Origin: Leuctra nigra
Lineage: Eukaryota; Arthropoda; Insecta; Plecoptera; Leuctridae
NCBI GenBank assembly: GCA_934045905.1
Contig: OW203767.1
Location: 14,883,073-14,947,072, forward strand
DNA: 64,000 bases
Direction of reading: 5' to 3'
This document shows positions 45,589 to 56,315 of this stretch, one piece after another. Position numbers and translations under genes: made by a program. Each line of letters starts with the position of its first letter. Within the stretch, counting starts at the first letter, position 1. The notes under the pieces were generated by a model. It had not been told where the DNA came from, made no database searches, and worked only from the letters and a program-made list of their open reading frames with translations.

Positions 45589-45741
45589 CTTCTTGGATAA
45601 TTATTTTAATCTTATATACCAAACGCAACTTTTCTAAGTATCCAAATCGGCATAGGCGTATTTTTTTAAAGAAATAAGTTCTTGCACGGACACAAGCTGT
45701 GCTACAAGCTGTATGAATAAACTAACAAAAGAAGTGATATC

Positions 45742-47016
45742 CCAGAAAAAACACTCCGTGTAAAAAAGGCAGCCAAGTCTCTTTACTTTAAAAAAATTCA
45801 ACACCGAAAAGGAGTGATATCAAAAAAGGAGCCAAGTCAATGACATTTCCAAATATTTAATCGTATCTTTGAAATAAAAGTATAAACACCGAGAAATACT
45901 TTACAAAAGGACTTGGCGCATCGTTTTTTTAAAGACATTTTTCTATTCATAAGCATGTGCCATTTATATACAACCGTCATTTTGAATGTTTAGAATAATA
46001 GGGAAACATCTTTCAATTAGGTACATATTATACATACCTTCTGTAAAATATTTTCTATATGAATATATACGCTATGAAACTTGTTGTCTATGCTTTCTAT
46101 AAATATACACAATAGTTATCTTCGTAATATTGTTTCGTGGTGAATATAATTAAGTCTCATGCGTTATACCTTCTCATCATGTAACAATTTCTATTAATAC
46201 ACATTTTATAAAAATACATTTCACAAAGAAGACAGTCATATTGAATTTCTATTAAAAAATTTAACTTTATACACTTGACACTTCAAAAATATATAATTGT
46301 GTTCCATTAGTTAGTAATTATTTGACAACGTTTCATGATTTCCTTCAGTCAAGATCAAATTATGAAAAGATACCAGTCTAATATCGCCATATTAACAGTA
46401 CTGCAAGAATATGTATGAGCCCACTTCCAATTGATATGAAGGGATGTGTGTTGTGAAAAATATCCGACCGAACCGGGGCACGAACTTGGGACCTCTCACT
46501 TGCCGGGCGAGAGCTCTACCAACTGAGCTACCCGATCGGACGGGCGGACATTAGACACAACACACTGATGAGGATCCTGACTCCTGACTCCATGGAAGTT
46601 TTCCAAAGAAACCTACATTCTCACCACTTCCAATTGTTATGTAATTCTTTCACCCTTATATTACTTATATATTACAGCATAAAATCATGCTTCTATCGCC
46701 ATTGACAAAACTATAAAATAGTCATTACTAAAAGTAGCTTGATTCATAGATTCTGGCTCTAATAAAAAGAGGAAAATGTACCTACTTGTAAATTTCTTTC
46801 CACTTTTAGGATAGAATGATGTCTTTAAAAAAACGATGCGCCAAGTCCTTTTGTAAAGTATTTCTCGGTGTTTATACTTTTATTTCAAAGATACGATTAA
46901 ATATTTGGAAATGTCATTGACTTGGCTCCTTTTTTGATATCACTCCTTTTCGGTGTTGAATTTTTTTAAAGTAAAGAGACTTGGCTGCCTTTTTTACACG
47001 GAGTGTTTTTTTCTGG
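45742..47016. mobile_element. 1,275-bp element with ~197-bp terminal inverted repeats
   Basis: The left arm 45742-45938 and right arm 46819-47016 are inverse copies with only one or two single-base length differences (for example the A run near the tip). Within each arm CCAAGTC occurs twice directly and once inverted, and AGTGATATC occurs inside the arm and again just outside the left end. The interior (about 880 bp) has no transposase frame and holds a tRNA-like relic. The arm identity indicates recent mobility or gene conversion. The superfamily is unknown, and no target duplication could be fixed. Confidence 0.9.
46466..46537 (-). pseudogene. tRNA-Ala(GGC)-like relic inside a larger palindrome
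   Basis: Minus strand: acceptor GATCGGG pairs with TTCGGTC; the D-arm is GCTC-AGTTGGTA-GAGC (an A-box match); anticodon stem CTCGC/GTGAG closes loop CCGGCAA with anticodon GGC. Position 33 is C instead of the usual T. The T-arm CCAAG-TTCGTGC-CCCGG has two mismatched pairs. It is a decayed tRNA or SINE head. Outside it, GTGTGTTGTG (complement of 46557-46566) pairs with CACAACACAC (complement of 46448-46457), extending the acceptor into a longer stem. Confidence 0.6.
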
Positions 47017-47529
47017 TTTTAATTACGTTATGTACCATACCAATAAAGGATCAATCTATTGAGGATGCTTTTGACTGTAAACTCTGGAGGATTATTATTG
47101 AATTCTCAATATTATTACCTCATATTTATGGAAAGTCACAGCTTAGAATTCCCCCTTCAAACTGAAATCACTCACTGGAAATAAAGTTACAACTCTGTAA
47201 ACCTTTCGATTTATATTTCACCACTTGAAATGTTTGAACGTAAGTCCTGTGTTTTATATAATATTATTCACTTACAAAAAAATGTAAAGTCTGAGGAATA
47301 GAATAACTATTTTCGTATCCCCTGAAAGTGTTCAAATCGTACAGAGATTTTTGTCTCATAATATAGAAAAGCCTTTATGTACGTCATAAATATTTAAAAT
47401 GTAAATAAATCATAAAACACACCCATCTGAAGAGAATCATAAGAACTTTGTAAAATCTTATTTTTCATAACATCGTAGAATTCTTAATAGAATTTGGAAG
47501 AAGGTGTCTTTAAAGAAAAGCAATTATGT
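47017..47529. other. AT-rich stretch, nothing recognised
   Basis: No supportable feature. Confidence 0.4.
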
Positions 47530-47544
47530 AGAGTTGGGCATTTA

Positions 47545-47672
47545 GTTACGACACCACTCGAGGTTATATGCGGTGTGAACGACGTCGTTTTAGCCGTCGA
47601 GACGCTTTCGAAGCGTCGTATTTAACGTTAATAATAGGTTAAAAAGCGATTGCTGGTCGCTTCGAGTGCGTT
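47545..47672 (+). other. CpG-rich patch with GACGTC and a GACGCTT hairpin
   Basis: AACGACGTCGTT is a perfect 12-bp palindrome, and GACGCTT-TCG-AAGCGTC forms a hairpin. The patch stands out from AT-rich flanks. No frame or promoter motif accompanies it. Confidence 0.4.
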
Positions 47673-49349
47673 TTATAGCACAGGGGTTTAGTGGCTCTCA
47701 ATCTGTTCCACAGATTAAATCTGACGTGGCTTTTCGGCTTTCGGTTTTATATTTCTTTGTTTCCGTCATGACTTGATTTTCCACATTATTCTAATCTTGA
47801 TGGTATATTTGCCAAGCTAAATATTAGCAAGTAATTTTATTAAGGTAATTTTTTCATCTTCAAGTACCTACTTTACAGGATAATAACAAAATACTATATA
47901 ATAAATGTCAAATGCAATTTGCTAAGCAACTCTTACGCTACACAGTTTTTTGTGTACATTGTGAGATATTTTTAAGTTGGAGCAAATAAGAATGTGTATA
48001 ATACATCCCTTTTCATCGTTTTTACAACTAAACTAACTGTTATTCGTCTCCATAGAAATACAAATTTAGTTTGCAAACTGCATTACTTAATTTCTAACTG
48101 TGTACTGCAGAATAATATATAATATATCCCCAATTAATTGGATGCATTTATAGCCTATAAGCTGTTCCCGGTCAAAAGTCTGGCACGATATTATTCACTA
48201 CTTTTGTATTACTACTTGTTTGGAACAGGCTTACCGTCCATCTTTGAAATACAGAATTACGTTATTAACTGTATAACACTCACGTAGAATTTCTATGTGT
48301 CTTTCTGACCGAAAACTAGTGTTTAAATAGCTTTGACAAGGAGATTAGGAATTAATTAGCCAGACTAGTTTCCATCGTCTGATTCAACAAGTTCTAAGCT
48401 GCTTATGGCGGTATTTACTTAATGAAGGGACGATGGGAATTGCGGGGACCAAACGTATGTTTCAAGTCTGCAATTAGGGGTTGTAGCTGGTAATTGCGAT
48501 AATGTGAGGAAGATACAATATGGACACTGTGATGAAGCAGTGGGGGGAGCTTTTGAACTTTGCTGAGGAGATATTTTAGTAGAATTATGCCGAGTTATAT
48601 TTTGTTCATGCAGGATTATTAAAAAGGTTTTAATTACTTTTCTGAACATAATTGCATTTAACAACATCAATATTGATTGAATAATTGATTGACATTGAAG
48701 TAATTGGCTTGTGGGTCGGGGCTCGTGGCACAATTTCAGATTTCTTTGTAAAGTTTTGTAAACGTTTTAAGTTAAGTTCAAAGATAATTTATAACATAGT
48801 TTTATTGTCCCTAAAGGGTTCAATTCAAATATTTAGAAACCATTGTTATAGTAATTAGTTGTTAGTTAGATTTTCCTTTTCTGTTTAATCAAATCATTTT
48901 CATTTTCATTTATGTTTTATATCAAATTAATGTATTATTTTATTGATTGTTATTCTGTGTGTTTACAACCTTTATGTACAAAGGCAGACTTTATTTTATT
49001 GTGAAATTCACATACATACCTTATTTCAGGAATAACGCTAACTCTTAATTTTGCACTCTGTATATTCATATTTTACGTTCTCGTGTTTTGTAATAACCTG
49101 AATGTTGCTTCATTACACAACCTTACAAATGAAAGCATTCTTTGACATCGTTCTGTCGAGCTTTTGCATATCCCCTGTTTTATTATTAAAGTATTCATTT
49201 TCTTATTTGGGTCAGGACTTATTACCAATTTTATGCAATATACTTTGCTTGAAAGTTGTAAATTATTTTAACGCGAGTAACGTAATAGTTTAATTAAAAC
49301 GTTCCCCGCAGTAATAAACTGCCATAATTGTGTATTAAATTTATTTAAC
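47673..49349. other. AT-rich stretch, nothing recognised
   Basis: The 104-codon minus frame at 48419-48733 lacks splice support and any known domain. Confidence 0.35.
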
Positions 49350-49466
49350 TAAGAGCCAGTCTTTCAATACTCTGCTAACTTTTAAACGGTTGACTAGGAC
49401 TGTATTGTCATGGCAACAACCAATGACATTTCGAGTTTTAGCAGAGTATTGAAAAACTGACCCTAA
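49350..49466. mobile_element. Complete 111-bp PIF/Harbinger-like MITE with TAA duplications
   Basis: The body is 49353-49463. GAGCCAGTCTTTCAATACTC at the left is matched by the inverse of the right end (complement GGGTCAGTTTTTCAATACTC). TAA flanks both sides (49350-49352 and 49464-49466), fitting the TWA target preference of PIF/Harbinger elements. The centre holds TTGTCATGGCAACAACCAAT, an X-box-like palindrome shared with the copies at 27.8 and 40.5 kb. Confidence 0.82.
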
Positions 49467-49689
49467 ATCACGCTATAAATTTATTTAACTGTACACTTTT
49501 GATACCCCTATTACTGTAGCACAAATGTTTCACACAAATTACAATAAAAGTAACAGAAATGCATTATATAATACAAACAACATTCTTATTATAACTTTTA
49601 AAATCTGTTGAAAAATATTTTATTAAACCTACATAAATTACTTACAACAATATTTACGATATCTTATAAATGCTTCTTCAATTAACCAT
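49467..49689. other. AT-rich, nothing recognised
   Basis: No feature seen. Confidence 0.4.
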
Positions 49690-50010
49690 CATTCCTTAAA
49701 GAGTAAACGTATTTACGTGTGATAGAACATCACGTCTACGTACGATATTCTGTCACCAATTGGTTGCCACTCGCACGAAAACCGTCGAACAATAACGCAA
49801 CTCGTGCCAAAGTTAGTCCAAAGTTCGGTTCAACTTTAACACCAGTCGCTACACAAGAGACACCAAACTAAGCATCCTTAACACTACGCAATTCACGCAA
49901 TGCGCAACATGAATAGCCAAACAAGAGCATCGAAATTCGCGCGTATGATAGCGTCAGGAGTTGGGCGGGAAGAAAATCTTGGCTAACGGACACAAGTGAA
50001 CACTAAACAG
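49690..50010 (-). promoter_or_regulatory. CpG-enriched segment, possible promoter or untranslated exon
   Basis: I count about 24 CpG in roughly 330 bp (including TTCGCGCGT and GCGGGAAG, an E2F-like core), well above the flanks. No frame longer than about 60 codons and no TATA box is present. Orientation is a guess; an initiator could not be chosen. Confidence 0.2.
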
Positions 50011-50669
50011 CCACTGTTCCGACAACTTGCTGGGGGAAGCTGCAAGGAGCTTACAAGGGTTGGGAATTTAATTTGTGGGGAGTTATAAAGTGTACAATTT
50101 CAAAGGCATGTTTGCAATTAAATTAAACATAACAGTTTAAAGTGATACTAAAATAACACTAGGTATTATTAGTAAAGTTCATTAATAAACAAGATGTGCT
50201 ATATTTGATTTGTAAAATTTTAATAGATTGGAAAACATTGTAAAAATTTGCTGATAGTTGTAAAAGCTCACTGTATTTTATAAATAACAATCTAGAGTCC
50301 AAAATATTTTGCAAAACATTCGACAAAATTGAAACAGCATGACTTTCTAATAATTTACCTTCAATAAATAACTCTCTACTTCGCATACTATATTTTGTTG
50401 AAATATTACTGTCCTTGTATTTTGTAATTGAGTGTAGAGGACTATGTCTTTTCATACGCCTTCTTGTGGTGTATTAAAGCGTACATATGTAGGTAGAAGA
50501 TATTGGTTCAAGTGGACATTTGGCATCCTAAAAGTGACTACAGTAGGATGAATCTCGAGGGATTGTGGAATCTGTTAAAAAAGAATAGTCACGCTTTCTT
50601 GCTGGACAAGACAAGTATATCAGATGATTCTAGTGGAGATAGAACTGAGAAATACTCGCAGGAAGCTAA
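50011..50669. other. AT-rich stretch, nothing recognised
   Basis: The 98-codon minus frame at 50159-50455 is Ser/Leu/Asn-rich with no domain or splice support. Confidence 0.35.
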
Positions 50670-51100
50670 CTAAGCTCTGTGAAATGCGTTGATAAGCGAG
50701 CACCGGTATGTAGAACGCCTCTCTATGAACACAGGAAATATAAAACGAGCAAAATCCAATCATTTCAAATACCTATACTAAAATAAAATATGCTTTTTAT
50801 TGTAATTTATACACTCTGGAATGAAAACAAACCTCAATTATTTGCAAGTGATCGAGGAGCGGCGTATTTACTTGTCGATCGATCGTCTGAAAACTATTTC
50901 AGAATAAGCTTAAAATGGCATGAAGTCACCAATTTCTTGACCGATCTAGCTGAAAATTTGCAATATATAACAGTGGTCTTGCGAACTGTGAAAATGTTCA
51001 ATTTTATTTGAACATTTTCAACTAATCATACGATATATTTAATTTTAACGAATCAGAAGATTTTACTCAAATACTTTAGCTTGATCAGGGAGCGGTGTGA
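50670..51100 (+). repeat. Decayed relative of the 42-kb repeat region
   Basis: TGCGTTGATAAGCGAGCAC (50685-50703) matches 42031-42049, and the AATCAGAAGATTTTA phrase near 51049 resembles the start of family A copy 2 (42331). The order is the same as at 42.0-42.4 kb, suggesting one larger decayed element. Confidence 0.35.
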
Positions 51101-51287
51101 CCTGCATCACACCAACAACGTGAATAAAACAGAGATCCAAGTCAAAATTTAAAATAATGATCCTTAAAATATGACTCCAAAACCCACAAAATTGGAGTGA
51201 TATCCACATATCACTTTGTGATTATTATTTGACTAAGTATTCAGCTGGAAGGGATTCTGCAGACACAGAGTCTGCGTGGCAGTTTCA

Positions 51288-51488
51288 TTACGATAATCGT
51301 CTCCAGTAACAAACAGAAGTCGTGCTTGGTTTGTTTGCTGGCGGCTCTTTTTGTTTGATACGTTGTTGACTCAGCTTGGTGGTCTGCTCCTTTTCCACTG
51401 GTTTTAATTGTGTTGTGTTGAGGACAACTTCGTCACGTCGCACAATCTCTGCCTGCTGCTTCACTAATGTTACAGATACTCGGTTCAC
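51288..51488 (-). CDS. Unrecognised open frame, Lys/Gln/Thr-rich
   Basis: The minus frame contains VTLVKQQAEIVRRDE and LKPVEKEQTTKLSQQRIKQK. It is hydrophilic and unlike the Phe/Ile-rich chance frames around it. The same frame stays open upstream into the CA microsatellite (51566-51631 complement), which is not protein-like, and no good acceptor separates the two. There is no ATG at the likely start. Coding is possible but unproven. Confidence 0.15.
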   Translation of the reverse strand: MNRVSVTLVKQQAEIVRRDEVVLNTTQLKPVEKEQTTKLSQQRIKQKEPPANKPSTTSVCYWRRLS

Positions 51489-51563
51489 ATTAGCATAATG
51501 AAGATTGCTCGACTCATTAATGTACCAACCGTTGAAGATTAAAAATGTGGTTGGGGGGTTTGA

Positions 51564-51565
<2 letters not shown>

Positions 51566-51631
<66 letters not shown>
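51566..51631 (+). repeat. (GT)33 microsatellite
   Basis: 33 uninterrupted GT dinucleotides, preceded by GGTTGGGGGGTTTG. Confidence 0.97.
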
Positions 51632-51632
<1 letters not shown>

Positions 51633-53239
51633 TCGTGACCTATGAAGAAGAATTTTGAGAGGTGAAATTTGTCGTGATTAAAATATAATTTTTATCCTTT
51701 ACAAATTTAATGTCAATCATCTGTTATACATTCTTAGTTAATTTTTCCTCTATTAATCTCTTAAATCACCTTCATTTATGTAGCTCCAACTCTTTTAACA
51801 TTTTTTTTGCTCTCATAGAATTTTTTGTTTTCTAACTACAAGATATTTTCTTCGCATTTCTTTTGTCAGTTTTCATTTCGTTCTTACGTCGTATATTGTT
51901 TTGTTTTAAAAGGAAAATTCTGGTTTATGCTCTCTTGGAAAAGAGTTTCGTGTTCTTGTTTATATTTTCATATAAACACTCCTTGTAACCAAAGTAAACA
52001 ATGAGGACCTCTCTCCTGTATCACGTACCCCCCTAACCTCCCCCCCTCCCCCCACCACGCCGCCACTACAATCAACCTCAGGCGTGCTTTCAAGGAATAA
52101 TATCAAAATTAGTTACAATAAACTGAACAAAATAAATCTTGATTTATAAAACTTAAAACTAAGTGTACCGACATTATTCAAATTGAGTCTCTAACCGTTT
52201 GCGTTGTTTCGTTGGAAAACAAGACGTGCATTTTTGTAATGCACAATAGGGAACATCTAGATAGATGTATTGGAAGAAAAAAGTAACAGAACAAACAACA
52301 AAAGAATAATACAATACACCAGAGAAAATTAAAAGTTATATTTAAACAACCCAATAGACCCAATTAAAACACAGCTAATAAACATTTGTTTATTAAACAC
52401 AGTGTATAATCATGACATTTGTGGTTGCTGATAACATTACGTCATTCCACAGATATGTCGTCCCAAATCCATTTTCCTGACAGAATGAAAGTCGATATTT
52501 TACTGCAAAATTATCCTTGGAAATTATGGTCCTTATGAAAGTAGAGTTTCTTTTATCGAATACTTGTGTTGGTTGTGAAATCATGCAAAATTAAATAGAA
52601 TATTTAATTCTATCTTAAATGTTGCTCATCTGTATTATCCCTCTCGTATATCACAGCATCTTAGTTCATAACTTACGTAAACTATTGTCTGTTTACTTTG
52701 TATAATTATTTCCGCCATCACAAACAAAAGATCAAACATAGCTCATTTAACTATCTAAGATCTAATTAATTAAATGCTATAACTTTCCTATTGAAATAGA
52801 AGGATTAAAGCGCATCCATCACAACAATGTATGCTGCAGGTGCATCATAAGTGCATTGAGATGCATCTGAAACCTGGGATAGTCTTTTGAATTATAATCG
52901 AGGTAAATCAGAGATGAGAGATTGTAACCGACACAACTTTGTTATCTTAAGTTGAGAAACTAGATCCATTACTGAGAGATTCTGAGTCATCTTCAACTTA
53001 GTTTCCATCTGGTTCTAACCTAACTTATGTATTTGTCAGATAATTGATTGTAGAGGGTAACATTTCGTAACCAGAAATCGGCTGTTTACCACATAGCATT
53101 TTGTTGCTTTCGAATACACATTGCACATTATATAAATCGAAATGTATTAATTTCTCACATATTCACTATAAATCTGAAACAAAGTACTATTTCAAGAAAA
53201 ATATGTTTTATTTATTGTACACTCAACAATTCCTAAAAC
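51632..53239. other. AT-rich stretch; C-tract at 52028-52054
   Basis: The tract has several runs of three to seven C and is quadruplex-capable on the minus strand. No gene is recognised. Confidence 0.4.
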
Positions 53240-53388
53240 GGTATTTGAAAGAAATGGATTGTCTGAAAAAAATGTGATGGCATCATCTGATGAAGTCTAT
53301 ACTTACTCGTCATCTAACTCTTGTAGGTGAGCTCTGATTTCATTGATAATAACAAGGATTGATTGTCAATGAACCTGACCAGCTTGAA
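53240..53388 (-). repeat. 150-bp dispersed repeat, copy 1 (partner 63571-63722)
   Basis: On the minus strand it aligns with 63571-63722 at about 85% identity, including ATCAATGAAATCAGAGCTCA and TCAGACAAT-ATTTCTTTCAAA. Indels of 1-11 bp between the copies break the frame, so the similarity does not reflect a conserved protein. Confidence 0.8.
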
Positions 53389-53486
53389 CTGTCGAGTGTA
53401 CGTACGTATGTATTCTTCTTAGGAACATTGAGTTTATGGAGCTCTGAAGTGGGTTCATTTTTCTTTTTCTATGTTCTGCGATTGTA

Positions 53487-53511
53487 CATTTAACGTCAAT
53501 GACGTTAAATG
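53487..53511. repeat. Perfect 25-bp palindrome with AACGTCA half-sites
   Basis: CATTTAACGTCA and TGACGTTAAATG meet around a single A. AGATAATG is then duplicated in tandem. A bZIP or homeodomain dimer site is conceivable. Confidence 0.9.
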
Positions 53512-53920
53512 AGATAATGAGATAATGAAACAACGGAATCAAACATTTCACAGTTTTACAATTTTACAAATGGTGTCAGCGGTAGGAATCACATACTAGA
53601 TAAAGTAATAAGCACCACCAACTCGATATAGCGGGGTGATCGAGCAGGTGTTGGTAAAAAGTATTCTCAAACCTCATAGAGGAAAAACTATTCAGTTATT
53701 GATAATATTTGATTTGATCAGAAGTTATAATGGTGTGTCGTCTTTCACCATTCAACCTGGTGGGAAATAACTGAACGTGCACGAGCCCGAGAGAAAACAA
53801 ACTTCCGACATAATGAAGAGCCCTCGAGATGCTGAGATGAGAGATTAATTGAGTAGAGAGACTTGGAAGAGCGGTTTCTTGTGGCAAGTAAGTTAACTGA
53901 CTGTATTGGAAGATGCACCT
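53512..53920. other. No gene seen
   Basis: A donor-like GGCAA followed by GTAAGT lies near 53887, without an identifiable exon. Confidence 0.4.
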
Positions 53921-53988
53921 AACTGTGTTATGTGTCATTTAATATCTTAATAATAACTGTGTTATGTGTCATTTAATATCTTAATAAT
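53921..53988 (+). repeat. Exact 34-bp tandem duplication
   Basis: The unit beginning AACTGTGTTATGTGTCATTT at 53921 recurs at 53955 without any change. Confidence 0.95.
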
Positions 53989-54544
53989 AGTTTGTACTGA
54001 GTGTATTATTTGTTTTGAGTAATGTGTTCTAAAAACTAAATTGAAATCGAATTGCTGATACTTTTCTAGAAATAAAAGAAAATTGATTTACGTTTGTCAT
54101 CGCACACCAAAGGATGCCATTGCTTATTTTAATACAAAGATTTTTATTGTCTTGAGATTTTATACAACATACCTCGTACATAACGCCAACTATTTATTTT
54201 ATAATGTTATAATGGGAATTGCTAATTATTTTTATAACTGACTGGTATAGTATATAGTATAACTACTCGATAGTATAACTTACTATCGATAAGAATCGAT
54301 AAAATATGATTTTGCTCGAAAACCATAATATGCCAAAGTGATTTGATCATCTCTGCGAAATATAAACTACAAGAATTGAGTTTTGAGACCTGTGAACCAG
54401 GCGCTAAAATCCTCGAGTGAAAAAGTAAGAGAACAATCTCAGATTCTTCGCTGTTCCAGAATTAGTCATCAGAGACTCAGCCATTAGCGGTGATTACGAA
54501 TCACCAGAATCGTTGGAGAATTTTCTCTTTCTCCCCCTCTGAAG
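53989..54544. other. AT-rich stretch, nothing recognised
   Basis: Short ACTATCGAT-type self-complementary sequence at about 54255-54300 only. Confidence 0.4.
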
Positions 54545-54675
54545 TCAAATGTCTAGCGGAGTTGTAGGGGGAGAGGGAGGGAGTTAAGGATCGCCTGCGG
54601 TCGTAGCGACGGGCGTCGAAGTGTTGACGTCGTAATATGATGTTATGCGACGCCTAGCGTCCCTAACCGAGTCGT
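54545..54675 (+). repeat. G-tract followed by GACG/GCGTC-rich patch
   Basis: The purine tract GGGGGAGAGGGAGGG (54567-54581) is followed by a CpG-rich segment with GGGCGTCG, GACGTCG, GACGCC and GCGTCCC. The composition is like that of the patches at 19.5 and 40.0 kb. Confidence 0.55.
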
Positions 54676-56239
54676 AAACCAAGCTTTTTACCTTTCTGCT
54701 CTCTTGAATTCAGAGGAAATCTAATAACAAGAGTGATGGAAAATATTGCAACATATTACAGATAAAGTAGTTGTTTCACTTCATTATTATTTTATCAATA
54801 TACTGGCAGTAAATCTGATTTATATATTTGTATCAACGTTCTATAAATCACTGCTGTTTTTCATCTCTTGTTTTCTTCCGAAGTGTGACTCCATCTTCCA
54901 TTTCAAACCATTTATTATATTATTCTAGTGCCGCGAGAGATGTAAAGTTATATCTTTATCTCTCATGAATGGGGATTTATTTAAAAACAATTTTCATAAT
55001 GTTATCGAATCCAATGTTCATTTTATCCAACAATTAATTCAGTTTTAATATACCTTTGACCACTTTAATTTATATTTTCATCACTTAAATTTCACAATAT
55101 TTTCTATAGGTAATTGTTGTTGTAATATAGTTATTGCAGCTGCAATAACAGATGTTAATTTTAATTACAGAATCCAATTTGTTGTTAATTTACCTCTTTG
55201 AAAATCATGAAAATTAATAATATTACATGACCGAACGCACTTTCATAATGCTGCTGAAAGAGACACAAAAACATATCACAATAGCCAAAACCACTACTTT
55301 ATTGCGGTATTGTGCAATACGTTACACAATACAGTTCAATAGAAAATATAGGAGTATGCTACTAGCAAATATTTATATTCAATCATATATAGGATAAAAA
55401 GAAGACTTAATAAAAGATACATATTTTCTATATGAATTGAATGGAATAAGACAACCACAAGACACGTGGGGACATGTGTCATGCCTGTTTTTTTACATGA
55501 CATTGACATTGAGCAGGAGAATTGCGTCGAAAGATTCAGATCAATGTATTTTATCTCTCGTTCTACCCACATGAAACAAAAGTCTTTTGTGTGGCATGGA
55601 TCTTGTTCTGACTAACTACGTGAAGTCTTCTTTTCTTCACCGCCTCTGTTTGACCTCATGGAAGACGCAATCAGTTGGTTGATTGTCACAGCAAAGACTT
55701 CCTGAAAACCTACAAGGAGACTCTAATCAGAAAATCTCGAGTTACGATAACACTGGATAGGTTTTCCTTTATCACGATGTGTTAATATTAAGCGAGACTT
55801 TTCTTCGAATCGTAGCAGTTTGAAATTCAAGAGACTTGAGATTGTGTATATCACTGAAATGAGTAATTTCCATTGTGATTTGAAAATAAGACATTACAAA
55901 TAATAAATATACGGTCAATAGTAGATATATATATCGAAATTAAAGTTTAAATCTAAAAATGATTGAACACCGTAGATGTTTCTTCTCTTTATTACAAAAA
56001 TGTAATACCTAATATTGGATCTGATGGAAATAGAAAATGCAATACTTAATCTCCAAATAATAGAAACTGAAAAAGTAGTTTTTCTAATCCCTGTAACAAC
56101 GTTTACCAAAGATACTTATCGTTGACGTTGTTATTTTTTCGATACTTCGTAGACGATCCTCCGTCTCCCTCTCTCTATCATACATTTGCTTCCTTTTTCC
56201 GTTAAATATAGTTTTGCTGTTGGGTGCTTTAGGAACTAT
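54676..56239. other. AT-rich stretch with small palindromes
   Basis: GTTATTGCAG-CTGCAATAAC (55130-55149) is a perfect 20-bp palindrome centred on the E-box CAGCTG. GAGAGATGTAAAG pairs with CTTTATCTCTC around 54936-54964. No gene is recognised. Confidence 0.5.
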
Positions 56240-56315
56240 CTCCCCCCTCTCTTTCTCTTTCTCTCTCTCTCTCCTCTCCTCTCCTCTCCTCTCCTCTCCT
56301 CTCTTCTCTCCGCAG
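56240..56315 (+). repeat. CT-rich microsatellite ending in an acceptor-like CAG
   Basis: (CT)n runs into (CTCTC)n with six or more CTCCT-type repeats, then CTTCTCTCCGCAG. The tract would make a strong polypyrimidine tract and acceptor at 56315. The frame after it (KTFLLLFAFAVRIGGS) stays open to 56419, but the frame before it is pure repeat translation. Confidence 0.85.
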
